From assembly GCA_003054495.1 (NCBI GenBank), contig CP028514.1, positions 2,310,001 through 2,374,000 on the forward strand: a stretch of 64,000 nucleotides of DNA. Reading direction: 5' to 3'. The notes under the pieces are model-generated. The model was not told the DNA's origin. It saw only the letters and a list, made by a program, of their open reading frames with translations, and did not search any database. Position 1 is the first letter of the stretch. Every line of letters begins with the position of its first letter. Positions 43,345-53,416 of the stretch are shown piece after piece. The stretch comes from Carboxydocella thermautotrophica. GTDB taxonomy: Bacteria > Bacillota > GCA-003054495 > Carboxydocellales > Carboxydocellaceae. The position numbers and the translations under genes were made by a program.

Positions 43345-44205
43345 CTATGCTTTTTTAGCATAGCGGCGCAGATCAAACCAGAGGGGGCTGGCCGTACAGA
43401 TGGAGGAGTATGTCCCACTTAAAACCCCAATCAACATGGCCAGAACGAAATTGTATATGGTTTCCCCGCCAAAGACCAGCAAAGCCACCAGCACGAATAC
43501 CACAGTCAGAACGGTATTGATGGTCCGGCCAAAGGTCTGATAAATACTGGAATTGATTACATCCTCTACTTCCTGATCCTTGCGGCGTTTCAAAAGATTT
43601 TCCCGAATTCGGTCAAAAATGACAATAGTATCATTTATACTGTAACCGATGATAGTCAAAATCGCTGCTACAAAGGCACTATCCACTTCCAGCTGTAACA
43701 GGGAAAATACCCCAATTACCACCAGCACATCATGAAGCAGGGCAGCAATGGCACTGAGTCCAGACCAGAATTCAAAGCGCCAGCTGATATAAATGATCAT
43801 CAATACAATCGCAATCCCCAGGGCCAGCAGGGCATTGCGCAGCAATTCCTTACCGATCACCGGCCCTACCTTGTCTTCCCGGCGCAGGTTAAAGTCACCG
43901 GTCTTTTCCCTGATAGCCTTTAGCACCTCATCTCTATCCTTTTCCGCTAAAGCTACTGTCCGAATCAGAATCCGATTCCCTTCGGCAGCCTGAATCCCGG
44001 CATTGCCCAGGCCTTTTTCCTTCAGAGCTGCCCTAACCTGTTCAATGGCCGGCACTTGCTTGTATTCCAGTTCCAGCAAAGTCCCGCCGGTAAAATCTAT
44101 CCCCAGATTCAATCCCTGCCAGACCAGGGATACCAGACCTGGAACGATAATCAGCAATGAAATGATATACCAGACCAGGCGAGTTTTGACAAAATGCACG
44201 CGCAC
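43345..44205 (-). CDS. secF: Protein translocase accessory subunit SecF
   Basis: 286 aa, RND-fold half-transporter with about six helices that with SecD uses the proton gradient to aid Sec export. Seen: LGIDFTGGTLLELEY, external domain with GPVIGKELLRNALLA, and VIGYSINDTIVIFDRIRENL in helix 4. The start is GTG 44205 with AGGAGGTGCAG upstream, 13 bases after the secD stop. It is a separate gene, not a SecDF fusion. Confidence 0.95.
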   Translation of the reverse strand: MRVHFVKTRLVWYIISLLIIVPGLVSLVWQGLNLGIDFTGGTLLELEYKQVPAIEQVRAALKEKGLGNAGIQAAEGNRILIRTVALAEKDRDEVLKAIREKTGDFNLRREDKVGPVIGKELLRNALLALGIAIVLMIIYISWRFEFWSGLSAIAALLHDVLVVIGVFSLLQLEVDSAFVAAILTIIGYSINDTIVIFDRIRENLLKRRKDQEVEDVINSSIYQTFGRTINTVLTVVFVLVALLVFGGETIYNFVLAMLIGVLSGTYSSICTASPLWFDLRRYAKKA

Positions 44206-44218
44206 ACTACTGCACCTC

Positions 44219-45424
44219 CTAAGCCCCGAATAGTTTGCTGTTCTTAACTCCGGCATCGGCAATCAGCCGCAACATCCAGCGGGTGAAAGAAATAGCGGTA
44301 AACATACTGGCCACAATCCCCAGGGCCAGGGTGACCGCAAACCCGCGAATGGAAGCTGTGCCCAGGAAATAGAGGACAGCAGCAGCAATCAAAGTAGTAA
44401 CATTGGCATCCAGAACGGTGGTAAAGGCCCGATTAAATCCGGCCTCAATGGCCGTCCGGACGGTTTTGCCCGCCCGCAGTTCCTCCTTAATGCGTTCATA
44501 AATGATAATATTGGTATCCACCGCCATACCCAGCGAAAGGAGGAAACCGGCAATACCCGGCAGAGTCAGGGTAGCATTGAGAGCTGCCAGCAATCCTAAT
44601 ACCAGGAAGGCATAGACCACCAGGGCAAAATCCGCCACCAGCCCCGGTAGACGATAGAACAGAATCATAAAGACCAGAATAGCCACCAGGCCAATTTCCC
44701 CGGCCAGTATGGATTTATTGAGAGAATCCGCCCCCAGAGTGGGCCCTACTACCCGTTTTTCGACAAATTCCAGATCCAGTGGCAGCGCTCCGGCCCGCAG
44801 GAGTTTGGCAATATTCTCAGCTTCTTCCACAGTACGATTACCGGTAATGCGGGCCTGCCCATTGGTAATGGGCTCCTTTACGACCGGATTGGTCAGCAAC
44901 TGCTCGTCCAGATAGATGGCAATGGGCTTGCCCACATTTTTGGTAGTAATCTCAGCAAATTTCCTGGCTCCCTCAGAAGTAAAGGTTAAGCTGATTTCGG
45001 GCTGGTTAGTATAGGGGTCAATCCCTGTTTGCGCAGTTTTCAGGTCTTCTCCTGTCAAAACTGTTTTCCCGTCAGCAGTTTTAAAGCGTAAAACAGCAGT
45101 TTTACCGATCAGGCGAATGGCTTCTTCCGGATCCTTTAAACCGGCCAATTCTACGATAATCCGGTCCCGACCTTCTGGCTGGATTACCGGTTCCCTGACC
45201 CCGGTTTCATTGACCCGCCGGTGTAAAACCTCAATCGTCCGGGCAATAGCATCCTGAGTCACAGCAGTTTCCTTGGTAGCCTTAGCCTGTAGCACCACAT
45301 GGACGCCACCCTGCAAATCCAAACCCAGGTTGATGTACTTAGTAATCAGTCCAAAGCTGCCGGCCATGACCGCACTTAACAGCAGGACTGTTACTACCAG
45401 TGTAATCAGGCTTTTCTTGCGCAT
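44219..45424 (-). CDS. secD: Protein translocase accessory subunit SecD
   Basis: 401 aa. Seen: YINLGLDLQGGVHVVLQA after the first helix, P1 domain with VIQPEGRDRIIVELAGLKDP, and the RND core GMAVDTNIIIYERIKEELRAG. It is shorter than the E. coli protein (615 aa), as usual in Firmicutes with split SecD/SecF. The ATG lies 14 bases after GAGGAGG, rather distant. A consensus promoter sits upstream (separate entry). Confidence 0.95.
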   Translation of the reverse strand: MRKKSLITLVVTVLLLSAVMAGSFGLITKYINLGLDLQGGVHVVLQAKATKETAVTQDAIARTIEVLHRRVNETGVREPVIQPEGRDRIIVELAGLKDPEEAIRLIGKTAVLRFKTADGKTVLTGEDLKTAQTGIDPYTNQPEISLTFTSEGARKFAEITTKNVGKPIAIYLDEQLLTNPVVKEPITNGQARITGNRTVEEAENIAKLLRAGALPLDLEFVEKRVVGPTLGADSLNKSILAGEIGLVAILVFMILFYRLPGLVADFALVVYAFLVLGLLAALNATLTLPGIAGFLLSLGMAVDTNIIIYERIKEELRAGKTVRTAIEAGFNRAFTTVLDANVTTLIAAAVLYFLGTASIRGFAVTLALGIVASMFTAISFTRWMLRLIADAGVKNSKLFGA

Positions 45425-45463
45425 GCTAGCTCATAATCCTCCTCATTCTAAGTTTCCCTGTCC

Positions 45464-45493
45464 ATTATAGTCCTTGATGGCACAAAGTGTCAA
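45464..45493 (-). promoter_or_regulatory. secDF promoter
   Basis: TTGACA (45493-45488), 18-bp spacer, TATAAT (45469-45464), 40 bases before the secD start and immediately after the HD-domain gene. Confidence 0.8.
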
Positions 45494-45497
45494 TTCT

Positions 45498-46160
45498 CTA
45501 CAGCAATTTCACCCCATTGATAATCAACTCAAACTGGCATTTGAGAAAATCGGCGGCACGGCGACATAAAACCATGCGGGTGAGGAAAATCTCGAAATAT
45601 TCCAGAACTGGACAGATTTCAGTATCAATGGTCAATTCCAGACTGATCGTCTTGTTTTCTGCATTTACTCGTAAAAAGGAGTGTTCTACCGCATAGTTTA
45701 CCCGGTCATGGATATCAAAAGTGGCAAAATCCTGATTGCGTACCCGGCTGCGGTGCACATCGGATTTGTCCGCCAGGATAACAGCCGCTGCCACCGGATT
45801 AACCGGTATTCCTCGTTGTTCATCATGGTTCCCGATAGCGGCAATCACCAGAGCGATTTCCTCCGGTTCCATACCCAGTTCCCGCAAAATGGGCAGAGCC
45901 AGAGTAGCTGCCAGTTCAGCATGGTAATGGCGATTGACTACATTGCCAATATCATGAATATAGCCGGCGATAGCTGCCAGCTCACAAAGGCGCTCCTCAT
46001 ATCCCAAACGTTCCAGTATATTTCTGGCAATAGCCGAAACCAGATGGACATGCCGGTAGCCATGTTCAGTAAAACCCAGCACACCCAGGTGCTCATTGCC
46101 TTTACGAATAAAAGCATCGACAAGTGGATGTTTTTTTACATCTTCCAGCTTAACTGTCAC
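45498..46160 (-). CDS. HD-domain phosphohydrolase
   Basis: 220 aa metal-dependent phosphohydrolase. HD signature residues: TEHGYRHVHLVSAIA, AAIAGYIHDIGNVVNRHYH and AAIGNHDEQRG, and later DKSDVHRSRVRNQDF. The substrate is unknown; the family acts on nucleotides or cyclic dinucleotides. GTG start, overlapping the upstream kinase-like gene by 11 bases. It belongs to a small operon with a P-loop protein and a PP2C phosphatase. Confidence 0.88.
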   Translation of the reverse strand: MTVKLEDVKKHPLVDAFIRKGNEHLGVLGFTEHGYRHVHLVSAIARNILERLGYEERLCELAAIAGYIHDIGNVVNRHYHAELAATLALPILRELGMEPEEIALVIAAIGNHDEQRGIPVNPVAAAVILADKSDVHRSRVRNQDFATFDIHDRVNYAVEHSFLRVNAENKTISLELTIDTEICPVLEYFEIFLTRMVLCRRAADFLKCQFELIINGVKLL

Positions 46161-46512
46161 GCTGTTGCCCCTCCTCCAAAAAGCTCAATGCTACTGCCAG
46201 AACCTGTTCCTCTGTCATAGCATCGGTATTTATGTACAGGTCACAGTTTTCCCGGGCATGTCTCAGCCGGTGCTTTTGCTCTTTCAGCCTTTCTTCACCC
46301 CAGGCTACCTGGCGTCGCTGTTTTATGACAGCCAGAGATGCATCAAGATAGATCAGCACATCCGGCTTGGTCAGTTGCCACATAGTGGGGCTAATAGAAT
46401 GTTCCTGCGCTACGGTATGGGCATGATAGCCCCGGGCTTTCAGACCCTGTACCAGTGTGGACTTGCCTGCCCCACAGGGCCCGGCCACCACGATCAGCCG
46501 CTCTTTTCCCAT
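46150..46512 (-). CDS. Small P-loop nucleoside/nucleotide kinase-like protein
   Basis: 120 aa. Walker A VVAGPCGAGKSTLVQGL and a Walker B-like DVLIYLDASLAVIKQRR suggest an AAA_33/zeta-toxin-like or shikimate-kinase-like fold, shorter than typical members (150-190 aa). Arg-rich helix RLKEQKHRLRHARENC and DLYINTDAMTEEQV resemble the lid and C-terminal parts of adenylate-kinase-like enzymes. The substrate is unknown. AAGGAGGCGATAGGT lies upstream, and it is coupled to the HD-domain gene. Confidence 0.8.
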   Translation of the reverse strand: MGKERLIVVAGPCGAGKSTLVQGLKARGYHAHTVAQEHSISPTMWQLTKPDVLIYLDASLAVIKQRRQVAWGEERLKEQKHRLRHARENCDLYINTDAMTEEQVLAVALSFLEEGQQRDS

Positions 46513-46534
46513 ACCTATCGCCTCCTTACTGGCA

Positions 46535-47242
46535 CTATCGGACGGGGAAGGACAAATCCAGGGTGCGCCATTCTTTTTCAGGAACTTCCCCTACAGTCAA
46601 TACCACTACTGACATATCATCGGCCGGCCGGCCCTGATCCAGTTCTTCCATCTGGGTAAGCAAATGTTCGGCAATTAAAGAAGCATCAACAGGCTCATAA
46701 CCCCGTAAAAAATGAAGAAAATCCTCACCATCCCAGCCCTGGCCGGTACGCTTGCCTGCCTCCCACACCCCATCAGTGAAGGCCAGTACAATCAACCCGG
46801 CTACCAGCGGCAGCTCGGTTATTTCCGGTTTCATGGTCCGCTGTACTCCAATGGGAGCGACATCCCTGCCCAGAATCCGCCCTCCATCGGGGCCGCTGAT
46901 CACTACCGGACAATGGCTGTTACGGGAAACCAGCAAAGAACGGGTTTGCAAATCTGCTGAAATTAAGGTCAGTTCCGCTGAAACCCGACCATGTTTAACC
47001 GCATATAAAAAGTCATGAACCGCCCGGGCCACCGCGCCATCTCGTACTCCTTCGGACAGGAGGGTAACGGCTTTGGTCACCACCAGATTGCTGGTACCTT
47101 TGGCTGCCCAGCCACTCCCCTGCCCATCAGCCATGATCACCGATAGCCCACCTTTGGCCCGTTCGACAACTTCCACACTATCCCCGCTTTCCCGGGACGC
47201 ATATTTGGGCCGCTTGCGCACCGCTATGCGAACTTCCAGCAC
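46535..47242 (-). CDS. SpoIIE/PP2C-type serine phosphatase
   Basis: 235 aa, phosphatase domain only. Metal-binding signatures SVIMADGQGSGWAAKG, LIVLAFTDGVWEAG and GRPADDMSVVVLTVGE match the PPM family. No membrane or sensor domain is present. Such stand-alone SpoIIE-like phosphatases usually act on anti-sigma-factor antagonists; no partner is visible here. The start is GTG 47242 with GGAGGGGAAGG upstream. It is the first gene of a three-gene set with the P-loop and HD proteins. Confidence 0.88.
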   Translation of the reverse strand: MLEVRIAVRKRPKYASRESGDSVEVVERAKGGLSVIMADGQGSGWAAKGTSNLVVTKAVTLLSEGVRDGAVARAVHDFLYAVKHGRVSAELTLISADLQTRSLLVSRNSHCPVVISGPDGGRILGRDVAPIGVQRTMKPEITELPLVAGLIVLAFTDGVWEAGKRTGQGWDGEDFLHFLRGYEPVDASLIAEHLLTQMEELDQGRPADDMSVVVLTVGEVPEKEWRTLDLSFPVR

Positions 47243-47332
47243 TAGCCTTCCCCTCCATTGTGAGTGATTGTCCCTTATGTTATTCGTGATTATAATAGAA
47301 AATCCTGTCTGCAATAAGCCCGAAAATACCAG

Positions 47333-47363
47333 AAAAAAAAGGGGGATATTATTTTTATCCCCC
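47333..47363 (-). terminator. Terminator of the second MazF-like gene
   Basis: GGGGGATA / TATCCCCC hairpin overlapping the gene's stop codon, followed in the minus direction by eight T residues. Confidence 0.85.
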
Positions 47364-47783
47364 GAACTCCGCTGTTTTTTGCATTTTTTCCGTTTTTCCC
47401 TTTTGATTCAGCCCTAATGTAAAGGCGAGAATAGTATCAATTTTGGCCATATCCTCCTCACTGAGGCTGCCAATAAAATTAGCTGGTGTAAAATGTCGTC
47501 GACTGAGGGTGCGTATCTGCAAGCAAAGAGCAACACATTCTTTGTTGAGCCCATTTTGACCACCAGGGGTGATAGGAGCGGAAAAAAGTATATTTTTCAG
47601 GCGACTGTTAGCACTTAAAGGAATAACAGTGATGGTGGGACTGAACTTATTGGCGATTTCCCCTTGAATCACCACCACCCTATGACAACCCCGGGGTAAT
47701 GTCTGTTCAACCCCTAGCGGTAACTGAAACACATCACCGCGTCTAGGTTGGAAAACTTCTTCCAGCCTTACCAATACTACCAT
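47355..47783 (-). CDS. PemK/MazF-like toxin family protein
   Basis: About 142 aa. The core QPRRGDVFQLPLGVEQTLPRG, HRVVVIQGEIANKFSPTITVIPLS, and the later LQIRTLSRRHF match the MazF fold; the Thr after FSPT aligns with the catalytic region of MazF. It is longer than the first MazF and has a basic C-terminal tail. The start may be ATG 47783 or TTG 47774, because AGGAGG is only one or two bases before the ATG. It overlaps the small Trp-rich upstream gene by 41 bases, the usual position of an antitoxin, although that gene does not look like a known antitoxin. Confidence 0.75.
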   Translation of the reverse strand: MVVLVRLEEVFQPRRGDVFQLPLGVEQTLPRGCHRVVVIQGEIANKFSPTITVIPLSANSRLKNILFSAPITPGGQNGLNKECVALCLQIRTLSRRHFTPANFIGSLSEEDMAKIDTILAFTLGLNQKGKTEKMQKTAEFGG

Positions 47784-48075
47784 TCCTCCTTTCCAGCCAC
47801 AGATCCCAGGCTCTGCTAGCCTCCCGGTCCAGAGCTTCCCACAAGCCCAGTTTCTTCAACCACAGCCCAGTACCTGAACACCAGCTCTGCCAGATCAGCC
47901 AGGATTTTGAATGCCGAATATAATACCGCTTGGAAGGGGGGTGTTTTAAAACCAGTCTACGCCCGCGTTCTGCTGTCCAGTATTGGCCGCCAGGACCGGT
48001 AACCGGCTGAAACCAGGTCAACAGACGTCGAAACCCGCCTTTAAACCAGTTCATCACTTCGTCATATTTAGTCAC
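47743..48075 (-). CDS. Small Trp/Arg-rich protein, possible toxin partner
   Basis: About 110 aa, not recognised. It is unusually rich in Trp (about 10) and basic residues (FRRLLTWFQPVTGPGGQYW, SKSWLIWQSWCSGTGLWLKK). It has no signal peptide or clear membrane span. It overlaps the MazF-like gene downstream, so the two are co-translated; by position it could be an antitoxin or accessory protein. GTG 48075 is nine bases after AAGGGGG, while ATG 48084 adjoins it. Confidence 0.55.
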   Translation of the reverse strand: MTKYDEVMNWFKGGFRRLLTWFQPVTGPGGQYWTAERGRRLVLKHPPSKRYYIRHSKSWLIWQSWCSGTGLWLKKLGLWEALDREASRAWDLWLERRNGSIGKAGRSFPT

Positions 48076-48216
48076 TTCTCTCATCCCCCTTGAATTTTGT
48101 CGTTTAATGAAAATATCTACCGATTTCGTAATATTTCTTTGAAAATCTCTTGTTTTTATTATTAGACGCTTGACTGAATTTTCCTGCTAATTTTTTAAAA
48201 TTTTTTGTTAGACCAA

Positions 48217-48250
48217 AAACAAAAACCCGGCTCCGAGTGAAACCGGGTTT
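48217..48250 (-). terminator. yajC terminator
   Basis: AAACCCGG / CCGGGTTT hairpin with a 12-base loop, followed in the minus direction by a TTTTTGTTTTTGG tract, directly after yajC. Confidence 0.8.
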
Positions 48251-48257
48251 CTCCATT

Positions 48258-48533
48258 TTATTCCTTTTCTTCCCCTTCTTTATAGGCAATGGCGCTTTTG
48301 AGAATTTCAATCTCCACTTTATCCGCCACTTTCAGCATGACGGTTTTTTCCTTGACCCGCATAATGGTACCACAAATACCACCAATGGTTACCACTTTAT
48401 CCTTTGGTTGCAAACTTTCCAGCAGCTGTTTCTTCTGTTTGGCCTGTTTTTGCTGGGGACGGATTAAAAGAAAATAGAAAAGCACAAAAAACAGCACCAG
48501 GGAACCAATATTCATCAATTGAGCCTGATTCAA
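48258..48533 (-). CDS. yajC: Preprotein translocase subunit YajC
   Basis: 91 aa. A single N-terminal helix (MNIGSLVLFFVLFYFLLIRPQQKQ) is followed by the conserved KDKVVTIGGICGTIMRVKEKTV cytoplasmic part. The TTG start has GGGAGGTAAAG upstream. It lies downstream of queA-tgt and upstream of secDF, the usual tgt-yajC-secD neighbourhood, here interrupted by several genes. Confidence 0.94.
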   Translation of the reverse strand: MNQAQLMNIGSLVLFFVLFYFLLIRPQQKQAKQKKQLLESLQPKDKVVTIGGICGTIMRVKEKTVMLKVADKVEIEILKSAIAYKEGEEKE

Positions 48534-48586
48534 TGACTTTACCTCCCTTTTTTCATGTTGTCCAATATAATTCGCTACACTTGCGG

Positions 48587-49711
<1,125 letters not shown>

Positions 49712-49721
49712 TTAATCCTCC

Positions 49722-50747
49722 TCAAATGATCAGCATGGCATCCCCAAAACTGAAAAAGCGATACCTTTCCCTTACAGCCTCCTCATAAGCTGCCAGAATC
49801 CGTTCCCTTCCTACCAGGGCAGCTACCAGCATTAATAAGGTGGATTTGGGCAAATGGAAATTGGTAATCAGGCCATCGATCATCTTAAACTGATAACCGG
49901 GATAGATAAAAATATCAGTCCAGCCTTCCCCGGCCTGGACCTGTCCCGGAGCCACTGCCGCTGTTTCCAGCACCCGGGTGGAGGTAGTGCCTACCGCAAT
50001 TACCCGCCTCCCTTCGGCTTTGGCCCGGTTTAAAACCTGAGCCGCTTCTGCAGAAAGGCGGTAGTATTCAGCATGCATCTGATGTTCCTCAATCTTCTCC
50101 ACCTTTACCGGACGGAAAGTACCCAGGCCTACATGGAGCAGGACTTTGACAATTTCTATTCCCCGCTCCTGCAATTCCGCCAGCAGGCGCGGCGTAAAAT
50201 GCAAGCCGGCAGTAGGAGCCGCTGCTGAACCCTCTTCCCGGGCGTATACTGTTTGATAGCGCTCCCGGTCTGGCAGCTTTTCCCGAATATAGGGAGGTAA
50301 AGGCATTTCCCCCAGCCGGTCCAGCAGTTCCTCCCAGACGCCCCGATAGACAAACCGCAGAATTCTGCCCCCTGCCGGAGTAACATCCTCCACTTCGGCT
50401 TCCAGCAAACCGTCACCAAATTGCAGCCAGGTGCCCGGTCGTGCCCTTTTGCCGGGTTTCAGCAATACTTCCCAGCGATCCTTGTCAATTCTGTGCAGTA
50501 AAACTACCTCAATTCGAGCACCAGTACCCTTTTTTTCGCCAAACAGGCGAGCCGGAATTACGCGAGTTTCATTGACGACCAGGACATCCCCGGCCCGCAA
50601 GTATTCCGGCAGTTGATAAAAGTAACGATGTTCCAGGCGCTTCTCCTGGCGAAAAAGCACCAGAAGACGCGAATGGTCCCGCGGTTCCACTGGCTGCTGG
50701 GCAATCAATTCTTCCGGTAGAAAAAAATCAAAATCACTGACACGCAT
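49722..50747 (-). CDS. queA: S-adenosylmethionine:tRNA ribosyltransferase-isomerase
   Basis: 341 aa, adds the cyclopentenediol ring of queuosine from SAM to preQ1-tRNA. Seen: [65 protein letters not shown], and [20 protein letters not shown]. Full length; GAGGGGTTTAA precedes the ATG. It forms the queA-tgt pair. Confidence 0.97.
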   Translation of the reverse strand: MRVSDFDFFLPEELIAQQPVEPRDHSRLLVLFRQEKRLEHRYFYQLPEYLRAGDVLVVNETRVIPARLFGEKKGTGARIEVVLLHRIDKDRWEVLLKPGKRARPGTWLQFGDGLLEAEVEDVTPAGGRILRFVYRGVWEELLDRLGEMPLPPYIREKLPDRERYQTVYAREEGSAAAPTAGLHFTPRLLAELQERGIEIVKVLLHVGLGTFRPVKVEKIEEHQMHAEYYRLSAEAAQVLNRAKAEGRRVIAVGTTSTRVLETAAVAPGQVQAGEGWTDIFIYPGYQFKMIDGLITNFHLPKSTLLMLVAALVGRERILAAYEEAVRERYRFFSFGDAMLII

Positions 50748-50817
50748 TTAAACCCCTCATCCCTTTAATATACACATGGTAGATTATACCCATTAAGTCG
50801 AAAAATATCAATGAAAA

Positions 50818-50842
50818 AAGAAGGCAGAATAACTGCCTTCTT
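50818..50842 (-). terminator. Terminator of the SpoIID-domain gene
   Basis: Perfect 10-bp inverted repeat AAGAAGGCAG / CTGCCTTCTT, five-base loop, followed in the minus direction by TTTTC. It overlaps the stop codon. Confidence 0.85.
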
Positions 50843-52229
50843 ACTGAGACTGGTTATAATCGCCCACCAGCTGGGCACCCGTATAGTAAAATTGCAGAAT
50901 CTGTTTATAGGTCTGACCGTTTTCCGCCCGGCCCTTGGCCCCGTACTGGGACATCCCCAGTCCATGACCCCAGCCTTCTGAGGTAAAGGTAACGGATTGC
51001 AGCTCCTGGGTTACAGGGTCCTTGACCAGAGTCATGGATTTGGCCCGGGCTTTTAAACCAAAGGTGGTCCTAACCCTGTCGGCGTTTTTGAGGATCACTT
51101 CCAGCGGGTTGCCATTTTTGTCCTTACCAGTTATGCGCAAAATTTGTATACGCTGGCCTACAGTGGTCAGTTTGTCCACTATTAAGTCAGTAACATCCCC
51201 AAAATTATAGCCTTTAAGATTAAGTTGAGTGATTAAACCCGCCTTATCATAGGTCACAGTATTTTTCGGGTCACTCCGATAATGCCAGTCATTATAATCA
51301 AAGGGGTCGACTTTACCCCGCAGGTAAGCTACTGTCGAAGACCATACCTCCTCGCTGTTTTCAGTAGCACCACCATTGCTGGAATGGAAAACAGCGTCAA
51401 TAGGCTGGCCATTATAGACCAGTACCTCACCCCGGGTCTGATCCACCGCACTGCTGCTACTGCCCCTTTCTTTGTCATACCCGCCATAAACCTGGCTGGC
51501 ATCAGTAGGCAGAACGTTATATTCCGCCAGCGGATTAGCTTTGATCTGCCGCAGGGCATAGGTGCGGGCCGCTACCGCCTGAGCTTTCAGGGCTTCCATA
51601 TGCCAGGAAGTGGGCATTTCCGATGGTACCACCCCGTAGAGATATTCCTCCATCGGTAAAACATTGATGATATTAAAAGCGGTTTCTGAGCGGGGGATTA
51701 AGCGGAAATTGCCGCGATATCTTTTGCCATTAAAACCGATTAAAGGCGGATTGTTCAACTGAGTCGACTGGCGCTGAAACTCCAGGGGCCCCACGAAGGT
51801 ACCTGCAGGCGTACCATCTACTGTCAGGGCCAGGCCTTTGGCCGCCCTCGGCTTAGCCTGAGCATCCACCATGAAGTAGTCCTTTGGCAAGGCCTGCACA
51901 GTGCCTCCAGCTCCTACCCCATAAAGTCCAGTGCTATCAGCAGGCAGAGTAGTAACCGCTCCCTCACCATTTAACACATAGATGTCCCCGCCATTATCCG
52001 GGCTGACATCTACCTGTACGCCATCACTATTATTCACTGTAGCCACTACCGCCCCGGTTTTGTTATCCACCACTTGATAAGGGCCGTAGATTTTGTCAGA
52101 ATAGCTGCTGGCATCAATTTTCAAGGCCACCTTGATAATCGGCTGAGCCGCTGCCAGAATCGGGGCCGGTGCAGTCAGATAGCCCAGCATCAATACGATG
52201 AGGATGAGGGTCCCGATTTTTTTCTTCAT
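50841..52229 (-). CDS. SpoIID/LytB domain cell-wall protein
   Basis: 462 aa exported protein. The signal peptide (KIGTLILIVLMLGYLTAPAPILAAA) is followed by an N-terminal sporulation-type region and the SpoIID/LytB domain: LPMEEYLYGVVPSEMP, QAVAARTYALRQI, FHSSNGGATENSEEVW and GWGHGLGMSQYGAKG. SpoIID itself is a lytic transglycosylase needed in engulfment; this homologue is longer, and such paralogues (LytB type) also act on vegetative peptidoglycan. The ATG has GGGGGAGGAGAG upstream. The symbol is left open because spoIID proper normally lies elsewhere. Confidence 0.9.
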   Translation of the reverse strand: MKKKIGTLILIVLMLGYLTAPAPILAAAQPIIKVALKIDASSYSDKIYGPYQVVDNKTGAVVATVNNSDGVQVDVSPDNGGDIYVLNGEGAVTTLPADSTGLYGVGAGGTVQALPKDYFMVDAQAKPRAAKGLALTVDGTPAGTFVGPLEFQRQSTQLNNPPLIGFNGKRYRGNFRLIPRSETAFNIINVLPMEEYLYGVVPSEMPTSWHMEALKAQAVAARTYALRQIKANPLAEYNVLPTDASQVYGGYDKERGSSSSAVDQTRGEVLVYNGQPIDAVFHSSNGGATENSEEVWSSTVAYLRGKVDPFDYNDWHYRSDPKNTVTYDKAGLITQLNLKGYNFGDVTDLIVDKLTTVGQRIQILRITGKDKNGNPLEVILKNADRVRTTFGLKARAKSMTLVKDPVTQELQSVTFTSEGWGHGLGMSQYGAKGRAENGQTYKQILQFYYTGAQLVGDYNQSQ

Positions 52230-52302
52230 TGTTCTCTCCTCCCCCGTTCTCTTAAAAAGAAAATTCGACAGAAAAAGGGAAAGTTCCTGCTGGTAAAAAA
52301 GA

Positions 52303-52348
52303 AAAATACCTGTCCCAAGCGCATAATAGACCTGAGACAGGTATTTTT
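52303..52348 (-). terminator. Terminator of sigI-rsgI
   Basis: Inverted repeat AAATACCTGTC / GACAGGTATTT with a long loop, followed in the minus direction by A/T-rich TTTTTC, after the rsgI stop codon. Confidence 0.8.
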
Positions 52349-53398
52349 TCAGTTATTATCAGTCTTCTGCTGCTGTGTTTGCGTCTCTCCTGAAGTGGAA
52401 GGAGTAGCGGTTCCCCCTTCTCCCCCTAGAGAAAGGTCAATTTCAGTAATGAAAACAATCCCCTGATCCTCCGGCTGGGCGACTGCCGGCTTGGTCGGAT
52501 TAGCAGGTGCAGGTTGGCTGGTCTGCGGCTTACCGGAATTAGTTGTGGCCGGTTTTACCGTTACCGCAGGTTTTTGCTCTTTGGTAGATTGCCCCTGCTG
52601 TTTAGTGCTGTTCCTGGAAACAGATTTAGTCTCTGTCTGCACCCTGGCTTCGGATTTTACCGTTTGCTGCTTCTCGCCTTTAGCCACAGCAGTCGTAGCA
52701 GGTTTTACCGTTTCCTGTTCCTGCCGGTTTTTCTTTTCCTCAATATTCTGGACCAGCTTACCTAAGGACAATCCCTGGCCGGCAGCAATCTGTACTGCCT
52801 GGGGCACTGTAACCACCGTCTTCAGAGCCACCTGCAGTTGCTGGCGCTCCAGAAACTGTTTGGTCTGCTGCCTTAAAAGAGCTGCAATCTGGGCTGCCTT
52901 AGCCTCGCCCTGACGGGAAGCCACCGCCAGGATAATCTGGGGCGAACCGTTTTTACCCAGATAGCCCGCCGCTTCTGCTGCCCTGGTCAGGCGATTGACC
53001 GCTTCTGCTGCCGCCAGACCATGAATGGGCGTACTGGCCAGCAGCTCTTTAGCCTCCTGGTTCAATCCTTGTTCTTCCACTACCCGGTTCTGGTCATCCA
53101 GCCCCAGCTGAAAGCTGGGATTGATGTCCAGAGAAAGGTAAGTAACTACAGGGCCCAGGTTCGGTTGATTCCACTGCTGCCAGAAGGGCAGAAGAGCCAG
53201 TACCAGAAAGACAGCTGCCACCGCCCCCAGCCAGTGTCGCCAGGAGGTGAAAACTGCCACTTTTTCTGGCCCTAATTCAATTTCCTCACCAATCTCCACC
53301 GGTTTATGCAGGCGAATAGTGCGGAATTCGCCACCGGGGCCCAGGACAATGGCCTGCTTGCCCTCGATTTCCAGCACCACGCCTTTGTTCTTTTTCAT
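52349..53398 (-). CDS. rsgI: Anti-sigma-I factor RsgI family
   Basis: 349 aa membrane anti-sigma factor. N-terminal RsgI domain (KGVVLEIEGKQAIVLGPGGEFRTI) binds SigI in the cytoplasm. One helix (HWLGAVAAVFLVLALLPFW) follows, then a conserved external periplasmic-type domain (YLSLDINPSFQLGLDDQNRV) and a long Lys/Thr/Gln/Pro-rich tail with TEIDLSLGGEGG near the end. No carbohydrate-binding module is seen, unlike cellulolytic clostridia. It directly follows sigI. Confidence 0.92.
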   Translation of the reverse strand: MKKNKGVVLEIEGKQAIVLGPGGEFRTIRLHKPVEIGEEIELGPEKVAVFTSWRHWLGAVAAVFLVLALLPFWQQWNQPNLGPVVTYLSLDINPSFQLGLDDQNRVVEEQGLNQEAKELLASTPIHGLAAAEAVNRLTRAAEAAGYLGKNGSPQIILAVASRQGEAKAAQIAALLRQQTKQFLERQQLQVALKTVVTVPQAVQIAAGQGLSLGKLVQNIEEKKNRQEQETVKPATTAVAKGEKQQTVKSEARVQTETKSVSRNSTKQQGQSTKEQKPAVTVKPATTNSGKPQTSQPAPANPTKPAVAQPEDQGIVFITEIDLSLGGEGGTATPSTSGETQTQQQKTDNN

Positions 53399-53416
53399 CG
53401 CAGGTCACCACTTTCC

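Noticed and set aside
48104-48310. 68-aa Lys-rich open frame across the yajC terminator
   Set aside because: It overlaps the yajC end and its terminator in another frame and has no ribosome binding site.
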